Shown: piece after piece, positions 1 to 8,962 of the stretch
Numbering within the stretch: position 1 is the stretch's first letter
Layout: the number at the start of each line of letters is the position of its first letter
NCBI GenBank assembly: GCA_014695325.1
Contig: JACJNZ010000048.1
Location: 1 to 64,000 of the forward strand
Reading direction: 5' to 3'
DNA from: Cyanobacteria bacterium FACHB-502
Lineage (GTDB): Bacteria > Cyanobacteriota > Cyanobacteriia > Elainellales > Elainellaceae
Length of the DNA stretch: 64,000 bases
Translations under genes and position numbers: made by a program
The notes under the pieces: generated by a model
What the model was told of the DNA's origin: nothing
Seen by the model: the letters and a program-made list of their open reading frames with translations, nothing else
The model's database searches: none

Positions 1-1
1 G

Positions 2-106
2 TGGTTCGTGCTCAAGAATTGGATGCGTCAACGCTGGGATGAATTTGATAGCTTTCGCGATTGTGTCGATGCTGCCTTCAACCATTGTTCGAACGTGTAT
101 CCGTAA
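2..106 (+). CDS. IS630-family transposase, C-terminal fragment (runs off left edge)
   Basis: The open frame enters from the left edge and ends at a TAA at 104-106, giving 34 residues. The peptide contains LKNWMRQRWDEFDSFRDC followed by VDAAF, which resembles the conserved C-terminal end of IS630/Tc1-like DDE transposases of cyanobacteria. The catalytic domain would lie outside the window, so it cannot be judged whether the element is intact. A second, clearly dead IS630-type copy lies near 44 kb, but its C-terminus differs, so the two are not the same element. Confidence 0.7.
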   Translation, partial: WFVLKNWMRQRWDEFDSFRDCVDAAFNHCSNVYP

Positions 107-183
107 AGCTATAGCTTGAAGAATACTCATTCGGGTTGTCGCATTTCAACCGTTCCAATTTTTACAGTCTTTGTCTTCCTGAG

Positions 184-220
184 GAAGTCAGGGATTGGCT
201 TTAGGTTGCTCCCTGACTTC
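184..220. repeat. Perfect 11-bp inverted repeat (hairpin) downstream of the DUF4394 gene
   Basis: GAAGTCAGGGA at 184-194 is exactly complementary to TCCCTGACTTC at 210-220, with a 15-nt loop. It sits 30 bp past the stop of the minus-strand DUF4394 gene and about 80 bp past the transposase stop. Neither side has a clear T-run, so it is a weak candidate for a classical intrinsic terminator. It could be a transcript-stabilising hairpin or an element-end structure. Confidence 0.6.
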
Positions 221-249
221 GTAGCAGTCTTGAGCCTGCTCAACGTCTT

Positions 250-1377
250 TTAGGGTCGAGCTGCAAGCCCTTTAAAGCTGAGCGCGGTTTGATTATCGCG
301 GACATCACCAAATAAATTTGCTGTGCCCGTCGTCAGGTTAACGCCGTACAGCGATGCGTTAGAAAGTGCATAGGCAGTGTTGGTTGCGGGGGCAGTTGCG
401 CTGGCAGGCTGGCTGACAATATCAAAACCCGCGTTCCCGCTGAAGTCAACGCCTAGTGCTCCGACGCGAGTTTGCGTTCCGGCATTAGGCGGATTTTGAA
501 TGAACAGTTCATCGGTGGTGGTGTTGATGGTGAATTGCGTGGTGGCGGCGGGTGGCGTGATCGGGGCTACGCCTGTGAAACTGTTGATGTAGGCGGTTGC
601 TGCGATCGAGTTCGTCGCGCCGTTCAAGTTGCCATCGGGCTGAATGCCGTCCAGGGGGTTTAGATTGCTATCCACAACGGCTCCGGTATCTGGCACTAAG
701 CGCAGATTTTGTCCGGCATCGCTCACTACCCGAATGCGATCGACCGACGGATTAAAGTCGAAACCAAAATTCGTGCCGCTCAGCGGAATTGCAAAAGGCT
801 GGGCGTTCACGGCAGTGGCGGCTCCAGTGGCAGGATCAATGCGGTAGAGGCGGCTGGTACTACCCAAGCCAAACAGTTGACCATTCAGCGGACGAAAATC
901 GATGCCCAGCAGGTTTTCCCCTGTTTGCAATCCGGTAACGCTGACTCTTCTAACGTTTGACAGGTTGTCGTTATTAAAAAATGCCAGATTATTGTCAGTG
1001 GTTAAGCCCACGAACTTCGCGGTTGCCGGATCAGGCGCAGCAAGCGGACTGGTAGACAATCTGAGACGGTAGCGCGTTTCACCGTCGCGAAGCGTGGTTT
1101 TAAGGAAGTAGCGACCTCGCTCCAGAATCGTGTTGATGGGTTGAGACTGCTGAGCTGTGTTTTGCGAAAAGCCGATGCGCTGACGATCGCGATTGAACAG
1201 TGCCAGGTTTACATCGCTTTTGAGTCCACGCAAAACGCCCTGCAAGCTGCTGCGAGTGGTCACCCGAAAGCTAAAAAAATCAACTCTGTCACCCTGATTA
1301 GCTGAATCACGAATTACCTGCTGTCCCTGCAACACGCCGAGATTTTGCGCCCGGTTGAAGCTGTTATTTGAAGCCAT
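250..1377 (-). CDS. DUF4394 domain protein with N-terminal PPC-like domain
   Basis: 375 residues starting at an ATG. Residues about 1-110 look like a bacterial pre-peptidase C-terminal (PPC)-like beta domain: a DRVDFFSFRV core, then LNVAL-type strands and a GRYFLKTTL segment. From about 120 a DUF4394 module begins (FVGLTTDNNLAFFNND), with the repeated style GIDFRPLNGQLFGLG and RLYRIDPATGAATAV, consistent with a beta-propeller-like fold. There is no signal peptide or membrane segment, which is odd for a PPC-like protein. It may be exported by another route or act in the cytoplasm. The function of DUF4394 is not established. It is transcribed alone, and its 5' spacer holds a 14-bp tandem duplication. 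Confidence 0.8.
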   Translation of the reverse strand: MASNNSFNRAQNLGVLQGQQVIRDSANQGDRVDFFSFRVTTRSSLQGVLRGLKSDVNLALFNRDRQRIGFSQNTAQQSQPINTILERGRYFLKTTLRDGETRYRLRLSTSPLAAPDPATAKFVGLTTDNNLAFFNNDNLSNVRRVSVTGLQTGENLLGIDFRPLNGQLFGLGSTSRLYRIDPATGAATAVNAQPFAIPLSGTNFGFDFNPSVDRIRVVSDAGQNLRLVPDTGAVVDSNLNPLDGIQPDGNLNGATNSIAATAYINSFTGVAPITPPAATTQFTINTTTDELFIQNPPNAGTQTRVGALGVDFSGNAGFDIVSQPASATAPATNTAYALSNASLYGVNLTTGTANLFGDVRDNQTALSFKGLAARP

Positions 1378-1771
1378 GATTCAATACTCCGATCAATTTA
1401 ATTAGACTGGACAAATTAGATTGGACAAACTCAGTACGCGCAGAACAATCAAGTGGATGCACCTGGGTTAGAAAAGAACCGCGCTTTGCTCTGGGAAAAG
1501 GTTTGAAAAGTCATCATCATGACCCAAACTGCCTCCTTGCCCCCAATGATGAGGAAACCAAACTATTGCTCAGGTTCAAAGTCCCTTAGTTTTGAGGAAC
1601 TTAGGGGGTAACACAGCACTTTCAATGCTTCTCAAACAACTTCTTTGCAGGCGTAAATCACTTCAGATCACTCTTTAGATAGGTGAACGATCGCCGTTTT
1701 TCTGCTAGCTAAATCGCAAAAAGTGAGTAGTTGTTTGGGTACAATACGGCTACTGTGCTGTGAAAGAACCC
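1378..1771. promoter_or_regulatory. Divergent intergenic region between the DUF4394 and Cys-rich protein genes
   Basis: About 390 bp with no convincing ORF. It should hold promoters for both flanking genes. On the plus strand TACAAT at 1740-1745 is a plausible -10 box but has no good -35. If it is used, transcription would begin close to 1752-1755, which favours the ATG at 1772 over the in-frame GTG at 1760 for the downstream gene. The 14-bp tandem duplication at 1401-1428 is the other visible feature. Confidence 0.35.
1401..1428. repeat. 14-bp tandem duplication upstream of the DUF4394 gene
   Basis: ATTAGACTGGACAA (1401-1414) is followed directly by ATTAGATTGGACAA (1415-1428), 13 of 14 identical. 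It lies 24-51 bp upstream of the minus-strand start at 1377, so it probably falls in the promoter or leader of that gene. Confidence 0.8.
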
Positions 1772-1981
1772 ATGTCTGAAGCCGATCGTTTTTTGCCGGA
1801 GTGTCGCGTTTGTCAGTTCTATACCTGCAATGTTCATTTGCGCTGTGCGGTTCATCCGTCGGGTGTAGAGTCCGAGCAGTGCCTTGATTTCACCCTTTAT
1901 CAGCCTTCTGTCCATTCGCCTCGTTCGATTGAGGTTTATCCCGCGCAGAAGGATGCTAAGCAAAGAAAGAAGTCAGCGTGA
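1772..1981 (+). CDS. Small Cys/His-rich conserved hypothetical protein
   Basis: 69 residues from the ATG; an in-frame GTG four codons upstream (1760) is the alternative start. The core reads CRVCQFYTCNVHLRCAVHPS followed by a fifth Cys in EQCLDF, with five cysteines and two histidines in about 30 residues. The spacing CxxC-x4-C...H..C..H suggests a zinc ribbon or Fe-S site. The C-terminus is basic (KQRKKSA). Short proteins of this shape recur in cyanobacteria, but I know of no assigned role. The high density of metal ligands argues that the ORF is real. Confidence 0.7.
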   Translation: MSEADRFLPECRVCQFYTCNVHLRCAVHPSGVESEQCLDFTLYQPSVHSPRSIEVYPAQKDAKQRKKSA

Positions 1982-2112
1982 TCTGTGAAGTGATGGGGTG
2001 ATAAGCCGTGTGGTCTCCCCTCCTGTGCCTGGGAAAATAGCGAGGGAAATTTAGAGCAGTCCTCAAGCACTGAACCGATTACCCTAGATAGGGAAGTGCT
2101 TTGCATTGCCTC

Positions 2113-2814
2113 ATGACCCTGAGAAAATTTTTGGCTCTCGTCGCAGGTGGTTTTCTATTTGTTTATTTGCTATTTCTGGCTGGCTCAACGATTCCCAGGC
2201 AGTGGACCCAACAGTGGAATTATCATTCTCAGGAAAATTCTCCGGTGAATTCTCAGATCAATTCCCAGTCAAGCTGTCAATATAAAGTTTGCGCTGCGCG
2301 GTTTGGCATTCACACCAATATCATTATCCCTGTCTCCAACGGTGCTTATAACTGGCAGAATGATTTGACGCTGCCGTTAACGCAAGAGCAGTATTTAGGG
2401 TTTGGCTGGGGTGAGCGCGACTGGTACTTGAATCCACCTCCTGATAATTCGCTCGACTATTACTTCAAGGGTTCTCGATCGCTTTTATTGCCAAACGCCG
2501 CCGCCCTTCGAGTTCAAAGACACGATCGGTTTCCGAGCCATTTCGAAATTCGCTGTGGTGGCGTTGATCGATCGCATTATCTTGCATTAATTGAGTATAT
2601 TCAGCGATCGTTTCAGCGTTCCGCCGGAAGGCGAATTCAAATCCGCGCAGATCCGCAGGCGGGTACTGCTTTTTATGAGGCAACAGGACGGTATTCTTTT
2701 CTGCATAACAGCAATCACTGGACGGCAGAAGGACTCCGCACTGCGAAGATTAATACACCCCTGTGGGCAGGCTTCTCGCAGGCAGTTATGCGCCAGATTA
2801 AGCCGACCTGTTAA
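2113..2814 (+). CDS. DUF2459 (TIGR02117-type) membrane-anchored protein
   Basis: About 233 residues. The longest frame opens at TTG 2101, but the ATG at 2113 gives MTLRKFLALVAGG directly followed by one hydrophobic helix (about residues 5-25), so it is preferred. The body is predicted periplasmic and carries FGIHTNIIIPV and LGFGWGERDWYLNPP, which match the DUF2459 family. One copy of that family was first noticed beside urease genes, but no biochemical function is known. A stretch at about residues 38-52 is rich in Asn, Ser and Gln and probably forms a linker. The gene stands alone. Confidence 0.75.
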   Translation: MTLRKFLALVAGGFLFVYLLFLAGSTIPRQWTQQWNYHSQENSPVNSQINSQSSCQYKVCAARFGIHTNIIIPVSNGAYNWQNDLTLPLTQEQYLGFGWGERDWYLNPPPDNSLDYYFKGSRSLLLPNAAALRVQRHDRFPSHFEIRCGGVDRSHYLALIEYIQRSFQRSAGRRIQIRADPQAGTAFYEATGRYSFLHNSNHWTAEGLRTAKINTPLWAGFSQAVMRQIKPTC

Positions 2815-3021
2815 CTAGGTTTGGCGCGGCAGAATCGCGAGATGCCAGCATCGTTCAGTCGTTGAAGTTTCCAATGTAAACCCTCTGGTACTTCTCAAAT
2901 CCTTTGTAAGAACCTATTCTTAGTGCAGAAAACATCACGGGCAGTGCAACGACGCTAACCCATGCTGTGAGCTGCCTCGCCTTCGATTGTTATCCGTCTG
3001 AGGCAGTTGAGTTTCTCTGTA

Positions 3022-4521
3022 ATGCCGATGAATGACCCGATCGCTGTACTGCTGATTGATGACCAGGCAATTATCGCGGAAGCGGTGCAGAAAATGTTGG
3101 CGGCTGAAACCGATATTACCTTTCACTACTGTGCTGATCCGCTTCAGGCGATCAAGGTGGCACAGTCCTTTCAGCCGACCGTGATTCTGCAAGATCTGGT
3201 GATGCCGCAAATGGATGGTTTGCTGCTGGTGCGATTGCTGCGATCGTCCGATACACCAACGTATCAAATTCCACTGATTGTGTTATCAAGCAAGGAAGAT
3301 CCGGTGATCAAGGCGCAGGCGTTTGAGTATGGCGCAAATGATTATCTGGTGAAATTGCCCGATCGTGTTGAGCTGCTTGCCCGAATTCGCTACCACTCCA
3401 GGGCATACAATAACCTGCTAAAGCGACAGGAAGCCGAGGCGCAGCTTCGGGAAGAAAACGAGCAGCAGGCACTCTACATTCAGCAGGTCAACAAAATCAC
3501 CGATGCTGCCTTTGCCGTTGAGCAAGACATCTTTGAGGAAGGACATTTGGCAGAAGTCGCCGATCGCCAGGATGAGCTGGGGCAATTGGCGCGGGTGTTT
3601 ACTCAGATGGTGAAAACCGTCAAAGTGCGGGAAGCAGAGCTAGAGCGGCTAAAAGATTCTCTGGCGCGATTTTTCCCGGGGGAGTATCTGCGATTTCTGC
3701 GTAAAGACAGCGTGATCGATGTGCAGCTTGGCGATTTTGTCAGCAAGATTATGGCGGTGATGTTTAGCGATATTCGCGCGTTCACCACCATTTCTGAAAG
3801 TATGAGTCCACGCGAAAACTTTGACTTTATCAACGCTTATTTAAAGCGAGTCAGTCCCGAAATTCGCAATCACTACGGCATTATTGTGAAATTTTTGGGA
3901 GATGGCATGATGGCAGTTTTTCCTGACGGCGCAGATGATGCGATCGCTGCTGGAATTGCCAAACATCGGCGTGTGCAGGAATACAATGAGCAGCGGCAGG
4001 CAAGGGGCAAGCTGCCGATTCAGGTTGGCATTGGCGTTCATGTGGGACCGATGATGCTGGGCATGGTGGGGGAAAGCAATCGAATTCAGGGCGACGCTTT
4101 TTCGGACAACGTGAATCTGACCGCCCGACTGGAAGGACTAACCAAGGTTTACGGCAGTGCCCTACTAATCAGCGGGCAAACGATCGAGCACCTCAGCACG
4201 CCTGAAGCCTACCAGTTTCGCTTTCTGGCAAATACGCTGGTTAAAGGACGCACCGAACCGATCGCCGTCTACGAAGTGCTCGATGCCGAAACGGAAGCAA
4301 TTCGCGAGCTAAAACTGCAAACGCTGCCTCAGTTCGAGCAGGGGATTCAACACTACCGCGATCGTGCCTTTATCGATGCCAGAGCTTGCTTTGAACAGGT
4401 ACTCGCCGTTCATCCTGACGATCAAACTGCCAAACTGTACTGCGATCGAATCGAACGGTTACTCTCCGAAGGCGTTCCCGAAGACTGGAACGATGCCTGG
4501 TCGATCATTCCCCAATCGTAA
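3022..4521 (+). CDS. Response-regulator adenylate/guanylate cyclase (REC - HAMP-like - class III cyclase - TPR-like)
   Basis: About 499 residues. ATG codons at 3022 and 3028 and TTG 3007 are all possible; no clear ribosome-binding site decides. Order of domains: REC (AVLLIDDQ, phospho-acceptor in QDLVMPQMDG, Lys in YLVKLPD), coiled coil, a HAMP-like segment around QDELGQLARVFTQM, a class III cyclase catalytic domain (MFSDIRAFTTISE with metal Asp, VKFLGDGMMAVFP with second metal Asp, DNVNLTARLE with transition-state Asn and Arg), and a C-terminal TPR-like helix pair. The Lys before FLGDG and the Asp of SDNVNL are the residues that usually select adenine, so cAMP is the likely product. No membrane segment is seen, so it should be a cytoplasmic two-component output protein. 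Its 3' end overlaps the convergent MDR gene by 17 bp. Confidence 0.85.
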   Translation: MPMNDPIAVLLIDDQAIIAEAVQKMLAAETDITFHYCADPLQAIKVAQSFQPTVILQDLVMPQMDGLLLVRLLRSSDTPTYQIPLIVLSSKEDPVIKAQAFEYGANDYLVKLPDRVELLARIRYHSRAYNNLLKRQEAEAQLREENEQQALYIQQVNKITDAAFAVEQDIFEEGHLAEVADRQDELGQLARVFTQMVKTVKVREAELERLKDSLARFFPGEYLRFLRKDSVIDVQLGDFVSKIMAVMFSDIRAFTTISESMSPRENFDFINAYLKRVSPEIRNHYGIIVKFLGDGMMAVFPDGADDAIAAGIAKHRRVQEYNEQRQARGKLPIQVGIGVHVGPMMLGMVGESNRIQGDAFSDNVNLTARLEGLTKVYGSALLISGQTIEHLSTPEAYQFRFLANTLVKGRTEPIAVYEVLDAETEAIRELKLQTLPQFEQGIQHYRDRAFIDARACFEQVLAVHPDDQTAKLYCDRIERLLSEGVPEDWNDAWSIIPQS

Positions 4522-5455
4522 TCACCACTTTTCCCACCGTGCGTTCCGTTTCGCCTTGCTGATGCGCCGCTACCGTTTCAGCCAGAGGATAGGTGCGATC
4601 GATAACCGAGCGAATGTGTCCCGCTTCAATCTGCTGCTTCAGAAATTCCAGATCAACGGCATTCGATTTCAGCAAAATTACTTTGTACTTGGGTCCAGGC
4701 AAAAATGCCGTGAAAAAGCTTTGCACATAGTTTGCCGGATAGGGCTGCGTCGTCACGTAATAGCCATTGGGCTGCAAAACTCGCTTACAGTCATCAAACG
4801 ATCGATTCCCCACCGCATCAAACACGACATCGTATTTCGTCGCGTCCTGAGTAAAATCCTGCTGCTGATAGTTAATGACTCGATCGCATCCCAAACTCTT
4901 CACTAAATCAGCATTTCGGGCACTGCAAACCCCCACAATCGAAGAGGCTCCTAACACTTTGGCAATCTGCACCGCATAGGTTCCCACACCGCCCGATGCA
5001 CCGTTGATCAACACTCGCTGTCCTGCCGCAAAATGCCCTTCATCTCGTAACGCTTGCAGTGCAGTCAGTCCCGCTAAAGGTACAGCCGCCGCTTCTTCGT
5101 CGCTCATATTCGCGGGTTTGTGCGCCGCCACTCTCTCTGCTACTGCTGCGTATTCCGCATAAGCTCCACCTGCCAACTGATCGAGCCGCGCATAAATCCT
5201 GTCTCCAACGCGAAATCGAGTCACTTGACTGCCCACTTCCACGACTTCCCCCGCCACATCAAAGCCCAAAATTAACGGAAACTGATAGCCCGTCAGGAAC
5301 TGCAGCAATCCTTTTCTGATTTTCCAGTCGATCGGATTCACGCTGCTGGCATAAACCCTAACCAGTATTTGATCAGCTTTAATCACAGGTTTATCAACAT
5401 CGGCATAGCGCAATACGTCAGGAGAACCGTAGCGATCGATCACAGCTGCTTTCAT
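4505..5455 (-). CDS. NADP-dependent MDR oxidoreductase, quinone-oxidoreductase type (zinc-free)
   Basis: 316 residues from the ATG at 5455; a GTG lies one codon upstream. It has a GroES-like N-terminal domain (YGSPDVLRYADVDKP, SSVNPIDWKIRKG, GFDVAGEVVEVG) and a Rossmann domain with the nucleotide loop INGASGGVGTYAVQIAK at about residues 148-164. The Cys/His ligands of zinc alcohol dehydrogenases are absent, which fits the quinone reductase/zeta-crystallin branch. The expected reaction is NADPH-dependent reduction of quinones or enones; the substrate is not readable. Single gene, convergent with and overlapping the cyclase gene. Confidence 0.85.
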   Translation of the reverse strand: MKAAVIDRYGSPDVLRYADVDKPVIKADQILVRVYASSVNPIDWKIRKGLLQFLTGYQFPLILGFDVAGEVVEVGSQVTRFRVGDRIYARLDQLAGGAYAEYAAVAERVAAHKPANMSDEEAAAVPLAGLTALQALRDEGHFAAGQRVLINGASGGVGTYAVQIAKVLGASSIVGVCSARNADLVKSLGCDRVINYQQQDFTQDATKYDVVFDAVGNRSFDDCKRVLQPNGYYVTTQPYPANYVQSFFTAFLPGPKYKVILLKSNAVDLEFLKQQIEAGHIRSVIDRTYPLAETVAAHQQGETERTVGKVVITIGE

Positions 5456-5853
5456 CACTCATACTCCAGATACATAACAACGCTTGAGCAGGACAAGTTC
5501 TACCCAAAACGATCGGATGCGATCGCCAATAGACTCGCTCTATCTGCACCTACAGTCAATTGCAGTCTTTCTGAAGGGTAATCGCAATCTCTAGAGATAG
5601 ATTTTGGATGACAGAATTCGTTTTGGAGTGAACGGCAATTGAATAAGTTTATGGATAGATGAAGAGAATACTCAGGAAGCTTTCTAGTTCGGGTTCAGCC
5701 TTTAATCTACGATTGCCACCAACATCGACGATTAGAATCATTCTTTCATTCTTCTTAACTCGCTCTTAAGAACGATTGCAGAACAAGCCATAATTTACAC
5801 CATAAAATCAATTGGCTTCTATCGTTTATTGGCGTTTACTTGGGTCTGCTGCT
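5456..5853. promoter_or_regulatory. Divergent intergenic region, MDR oxidoreductase / hflX
   Basis: About 400 bp between divergent genes, holding a HIP1 octamer near 5520. It becomes AT-rich toward hflX. I see no convincing -35/-10 pair, structured RNA or ORF. Confidence 0.3.
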
Positions 5854-7545
5854 ATGCCAACAGTCTATGGAAATCTTCAGGGCATTCGATCGGCTCAGCT
5901 CAAGCAAATTGAGGCATTGTACGATCAGCGTCAGTTGGGCGATCGGGTTTGCACGATTGAGTTTGCTCGGCAGTTGGCGCAGCTCAGCAGCACGATTCAT
6001 CATCCGATTTGTGTCTATTTGAATCGGCGGGGGCAGGTGATTCGGATTGGGATTGGCACACCGCTTCAAACTCAACTTCCCCAAAGTGAACTGCCCCGGC
6101 AAGGCGGCGATCGGCTGAGCGGCATTCGCTGTGTTTCGGTGATGTCTCATGCGCCCGACCGTGGCAGTCTGGTAGCGATGCTGAAGCAGCGATGGGATGC
6201 GCTGGCAGTGTTGGTGATTCCCGAAGGAAAACGGCAGAAAGCGGCTGAAATTCAAGAGACTTATCTGGTGCATTTGATTCCCGATTTTGACCAGCCCTGG
6301 ACAGTTTCAGAGCCAATGCCGCTCGATGAATTGACCAATCTGGAACTGGATGATCTGATTTACGACTGGGAAAAAGATCTGGGCGAATCCGGTTTCGAGC
6401 TGGATCAGTTTCAGGCTCCCTCGGATCACGATCGCGTGCTTCTGGTGGGTTTGATGACTGACGGCATGACGGCACAGCAGTTTGAAGAGGGCATGACCGA
6501 GCTGCGGCGATTGGTGGATACAGCAGGTGGTGAAGTGATTGGCGTGATTGAACAGCGACGCGGCACTCCCCATCCGCAAACGGTCGTTGGTCAGGGCAAG
6601 GTCGAGGAAATTGCGCTTCAGGTGCAAACGCAGGGCGCAAATCTGGTGGTGTTCGATCGCGATATTTCTCCTTCCCAGGCGCGAAATCTGGAGGAGCAAA
6701 TCGGGGTGCGGGTGGTCGATCGCACCGAAATTATTCTGGATATCTTTGCCCAGCGTGCCCAATCCCAGGCAGGGAAACTTCAGGTGGAACTGGCTCAGCT
6801 CGAATATCGGCTGCCGCGGCTGCGGGGACAGGGACGGGGTTTATCGCGACTGGGCGCAGGTATCGGCACACGAGGACCGGGAGAAACCAAGCTCGAAAGC
6901 GAACGACGCACAATCCAGCGACGGATTCAGCTTTTGCAGCAGGAAGTCAATCAGCTTCAGGCACACCGATCGCGCCTCCGGCAGCAGCGACAGCAGCAGC
7001 AAATCCCGGTTGTGGGACTGGTGGGCTATACCAACGCAGGCAAATCTACCCTGCTGAATGTGCTGACCCAGGCAGAGGTCTACGCCGCCGATCAGCTTTT
7101 TGCCACGCTTGACCCCACCACGCGCCGCCTGACGATCGCTGATGACATGAATGCAGCGAGAAAAGAAATTCTGCTTACCGATACGGTCGGCTTTATTCAT
7201 CACCTACCGCCTGCCCTGATGGATGCCTTTCGCGCCACGTTGGAAGAAGTCACCGAAGCCGACGCGCTAGTGCATCTGGTGGATCTGTCTCATCCTGCCT
7301 GGGCAAGCCATATCAAATCGGTGGAAACGGTGCTGGATGACTTGCCTGCAACGCCGCCTACCGCACTGCTGGCATTCAACAAAATCGATCACGTTCCCCC
7401 CGAAGTGCTGACGCAGGTCAGGCAGGACTATCCCGACGCCGTGTTTATTTCTGCCACCGAGCGGCTGGGACTCGATCGCCTGAAGCAGGAGATCCTGAAG
7501 CTGCTGGGGATTTCGGTGCAGCCTGGAGAAGTGGAAGTGGGTTAA
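5854..7545 (+). CDS. hflX: GTPase HflX, ribosome-associated
   Basis: 563 residues from ATG 5854. The frame is open to TTG 5812, but MPTVYGNLQGIRSAQ is the better start. An N-terminal cyanobacterial extension (about 180 residues) precedes the HflX N-domain (RVLLVGLMTDG, EVIGVIEQRRG, VGQGKVEEIA) and the glycine-rich RLRGQGRGLSRLGAGIGTRG segment. The G domain has G1 GYTNAGKST (about residue 390), G3 DTVGF and G4 NKID. HflX binds the 50S subunit and rescues or splits stalled ribosomes under stress. The enzyme is longer than the roughly 430-residue bacterial average because of the N-terminal extension. The lipoprotein gene follows about 90 bp downstream on the same strand. Confidence 0.95.
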   Translation: MPTVYGNLQGIRSAQLKQIEALYDQRQLGDRVCTIEFARQLAQLSSTIHHPICVYLNRRGQVIRIGIGTPLQTQLPQSELPRQGGDRLSGIRCVSVMSHAPDRGSLVAMLKQRWDALAVLVIPEGKRQKAAEIQETYLVHLIPDFDQPWTVSEPMPLDELTNLELDDLIYDWEKDLGESGFELDQFQAPSDHDRVLLVGLMTDGMTAQQFEEGMTELRRLVDTAGGEVIGVIEQRRGTPHPQTVVGQGKVEEIALQVQTQGANLVVFDRDISPSQARNLEEQIGVRVVDRTEIILDIFAQRAQSQAGKLQVELAQLEYRLPRLRGQGRGLSRLGAGIGTRGPGETKLESERRTIQRRIQLLQQEVNQLQAHRSRLRQQRQQQQIPVVGLVGYTNAGKSTLLNVLTQAEVYAADQLFATLDPTTRRLTIADDMNAARKEILLTDTVGFIHHLPPALMDAFRATLEEVTEADALVHLVDLSHPAWASHIKSVETVLDDLPATPPTALLAFNKIDHVPPEVLTQVRQDYPDAVFISATERLGLDRLKQEILKLLGISVQPGEVEVG

Positions 7546-7633
7546 GGGCAACGGTGCCCGATCAAACGTCCTGCTTGCCCATTCCCGCATTTTGTGGCAA
7601 GTTGCGATCGGTGCTGTTTTGCGGTCATCGCTT

Positions 7634-8863
7634 ATGTTTCGCCTTCCCCGCTTTCCTGCTTTCCTGCTGTCGTTCTGCCTGCCCTTTTTGTTGCTCAGTG
7701 CGATCGTCTTGCTCACAGGCTGTAGTTTGCCGCAAATCAAAGCAGAAGATCGGCTATTCTTACCGCTGAGCCTGGACTTTCTGGGAGAATACCGCCTGCC
7801 AAAAGCAGATTTTGAGAATGCGCCGATCGGCGGTTTGTCGGGCATCGCCTACGATCGTCAGCGCGATCGGTTTTATGCTGTGTCGGACGATCGCAGTGAG
7901 CGTGCCCCTGCCCGGTTTTACACGCTAAAGCTTGACATTGGCATATCTGGAGTGGCAGAAGATGCAGAAACCAGCGGGGCAATTGGCATTCGATCGGTAG
8001 AAATTGAGCAGGTCACAACCCTCAAAGGCGAAGACAATCAGCCCTATGCAGAAGGCACGATCGACTCGGAAGGCATTGCCCTCTCGCCTCGCCGTACGCT
8101 TTTTATCACCAGTGAAGGCGTTACCCCGGCAAAGATCCCGCCCTTTATTAATGAATTTGAGCTCGAAAGCGGTAACTGGCGCAGTCGGCTTGCTGTCCCC
8201 AAGCGGTTTCTGCCCCCAGAGGAAGAGGGACAGCTTCTGGGTGTGCAGAATAATCGCGGCTTCGAGGCCCTCACAATTAATGCGGGCGGTGCAGCTCCCA
8301 ACTCAACTGAACCCTATCGCCTCTTTACCGCAACCGAAGCCCCGATCACCCAGGATCTTCCTCTTGCAGATGCAGATAACAGCAGCACAAATCCTCCCGC
8401 CCAACAGCCGCTTCGCTTTCTGCACTATCTGGTCGGCGATGAGCTGCCCCTCTTGCTCGCAGAACACCTTTACCTGATTGATCCACCCCCCTCTGGAGCC
8501 ACTGAAAATGGACTGGTCGAACTGATTAGCCTTGATCAGGGCGGGCACTTTCTCAGTCTGGAGCGATCGTTTGGCGCATCAGTGGGAGTGGGGGCAAAGC
8601 TCTATGAGCTGGCGATCGGCGGCGCAACTGATACTTCCAGCATTCCTTACCTTCAGGGCAATATCACCGGAATCGTGCCGATTGCAAAACGGCTGCTGCT
8701 CGACTTGAGTGAGCTTAATATTCCCCTGGACAATGTGGAAGGAATGACGATTGGACCCCAGCTCCCAGATGGCTCCCAAAGCTTGATCCTTATCAGCGAC
8801 GATAACTTTAACTCGCTCCAGGTGACTCAGCTTTTACTGTTTCGGTTAAAGAATAGTCGATGA
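7634..8863 (+). CDS. Phytase-like/esterase-like domain lipoprotein
   Basis: 409 residues from ATG 7634, chosen over TTG 7592 because it places a hydrophobic signal directly at the N-terminus and a lipobox LTGC at about residues 27-30. The mature protein resembles the 'esterase-like activity of phytase' family: GGLSGIAYDRQRDRFYAVSDDR near the start, IDSEGIALSPRRTLFITSEG in the middle, and NVEGMTIGPQLPDGSQSLILISDDNF near the end. These acidic, beta-propeller-like repeats are typical. Likely an outer- or plasma-membrane-anchored lipoprotein facing the periplasm; its substrate is unknown. It is convergent with potC. Confidence 0.85.
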   Translation: MFRLPRFPAFLLSFCLPFLLLSAIVLLTGCSLPQIKAEDRLFLPLSLDFLGEYRLPKADFENAPIGGLSGIAYDRQRDRFYAVSDDRSERAPARFYTLKLDIGISGVAEDAETSGAIGIRSVEIEQVTTLKGEDNQPYAEGTIDSEGIALSPRRTLFITSEGVTPAKIPPFINEFELESGNWRSRLAVPKRFLPPEEEGQLLGVQNNRGFEALTINAGGAAPNSTEPYRLFTATEAPITQDLPLADADNSSTNPPAQQPLRFLHYLVGDELPLLLAEHLYLIDPPPSGATENGLVELISLDQGGHFLSLERSFGASVGVGAKLYELAIGGATDTSSIPYLQGNITGIVPIAKRLLLDLSELNIPLDNVEGMTIGPQLPDGSQSLILISDDNFNSLQVTQLLLFRLKNSR

Positions 8864-8962
8864 ATCCCTCGATCGCATCAAGCACGCTCCCGATAGGCTG
8901 ATCTTTATGGACTTGATCTTGATGTGCTGCTCTTTGCCTGGCTGCGATTCCAGACACGGGTG

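Noticed and set aside
5984-6640. 218-codon ORF opposite hflX
   Set aside because: Pro/Ser/Arg-rich antisense translation of a real GTPase gene.
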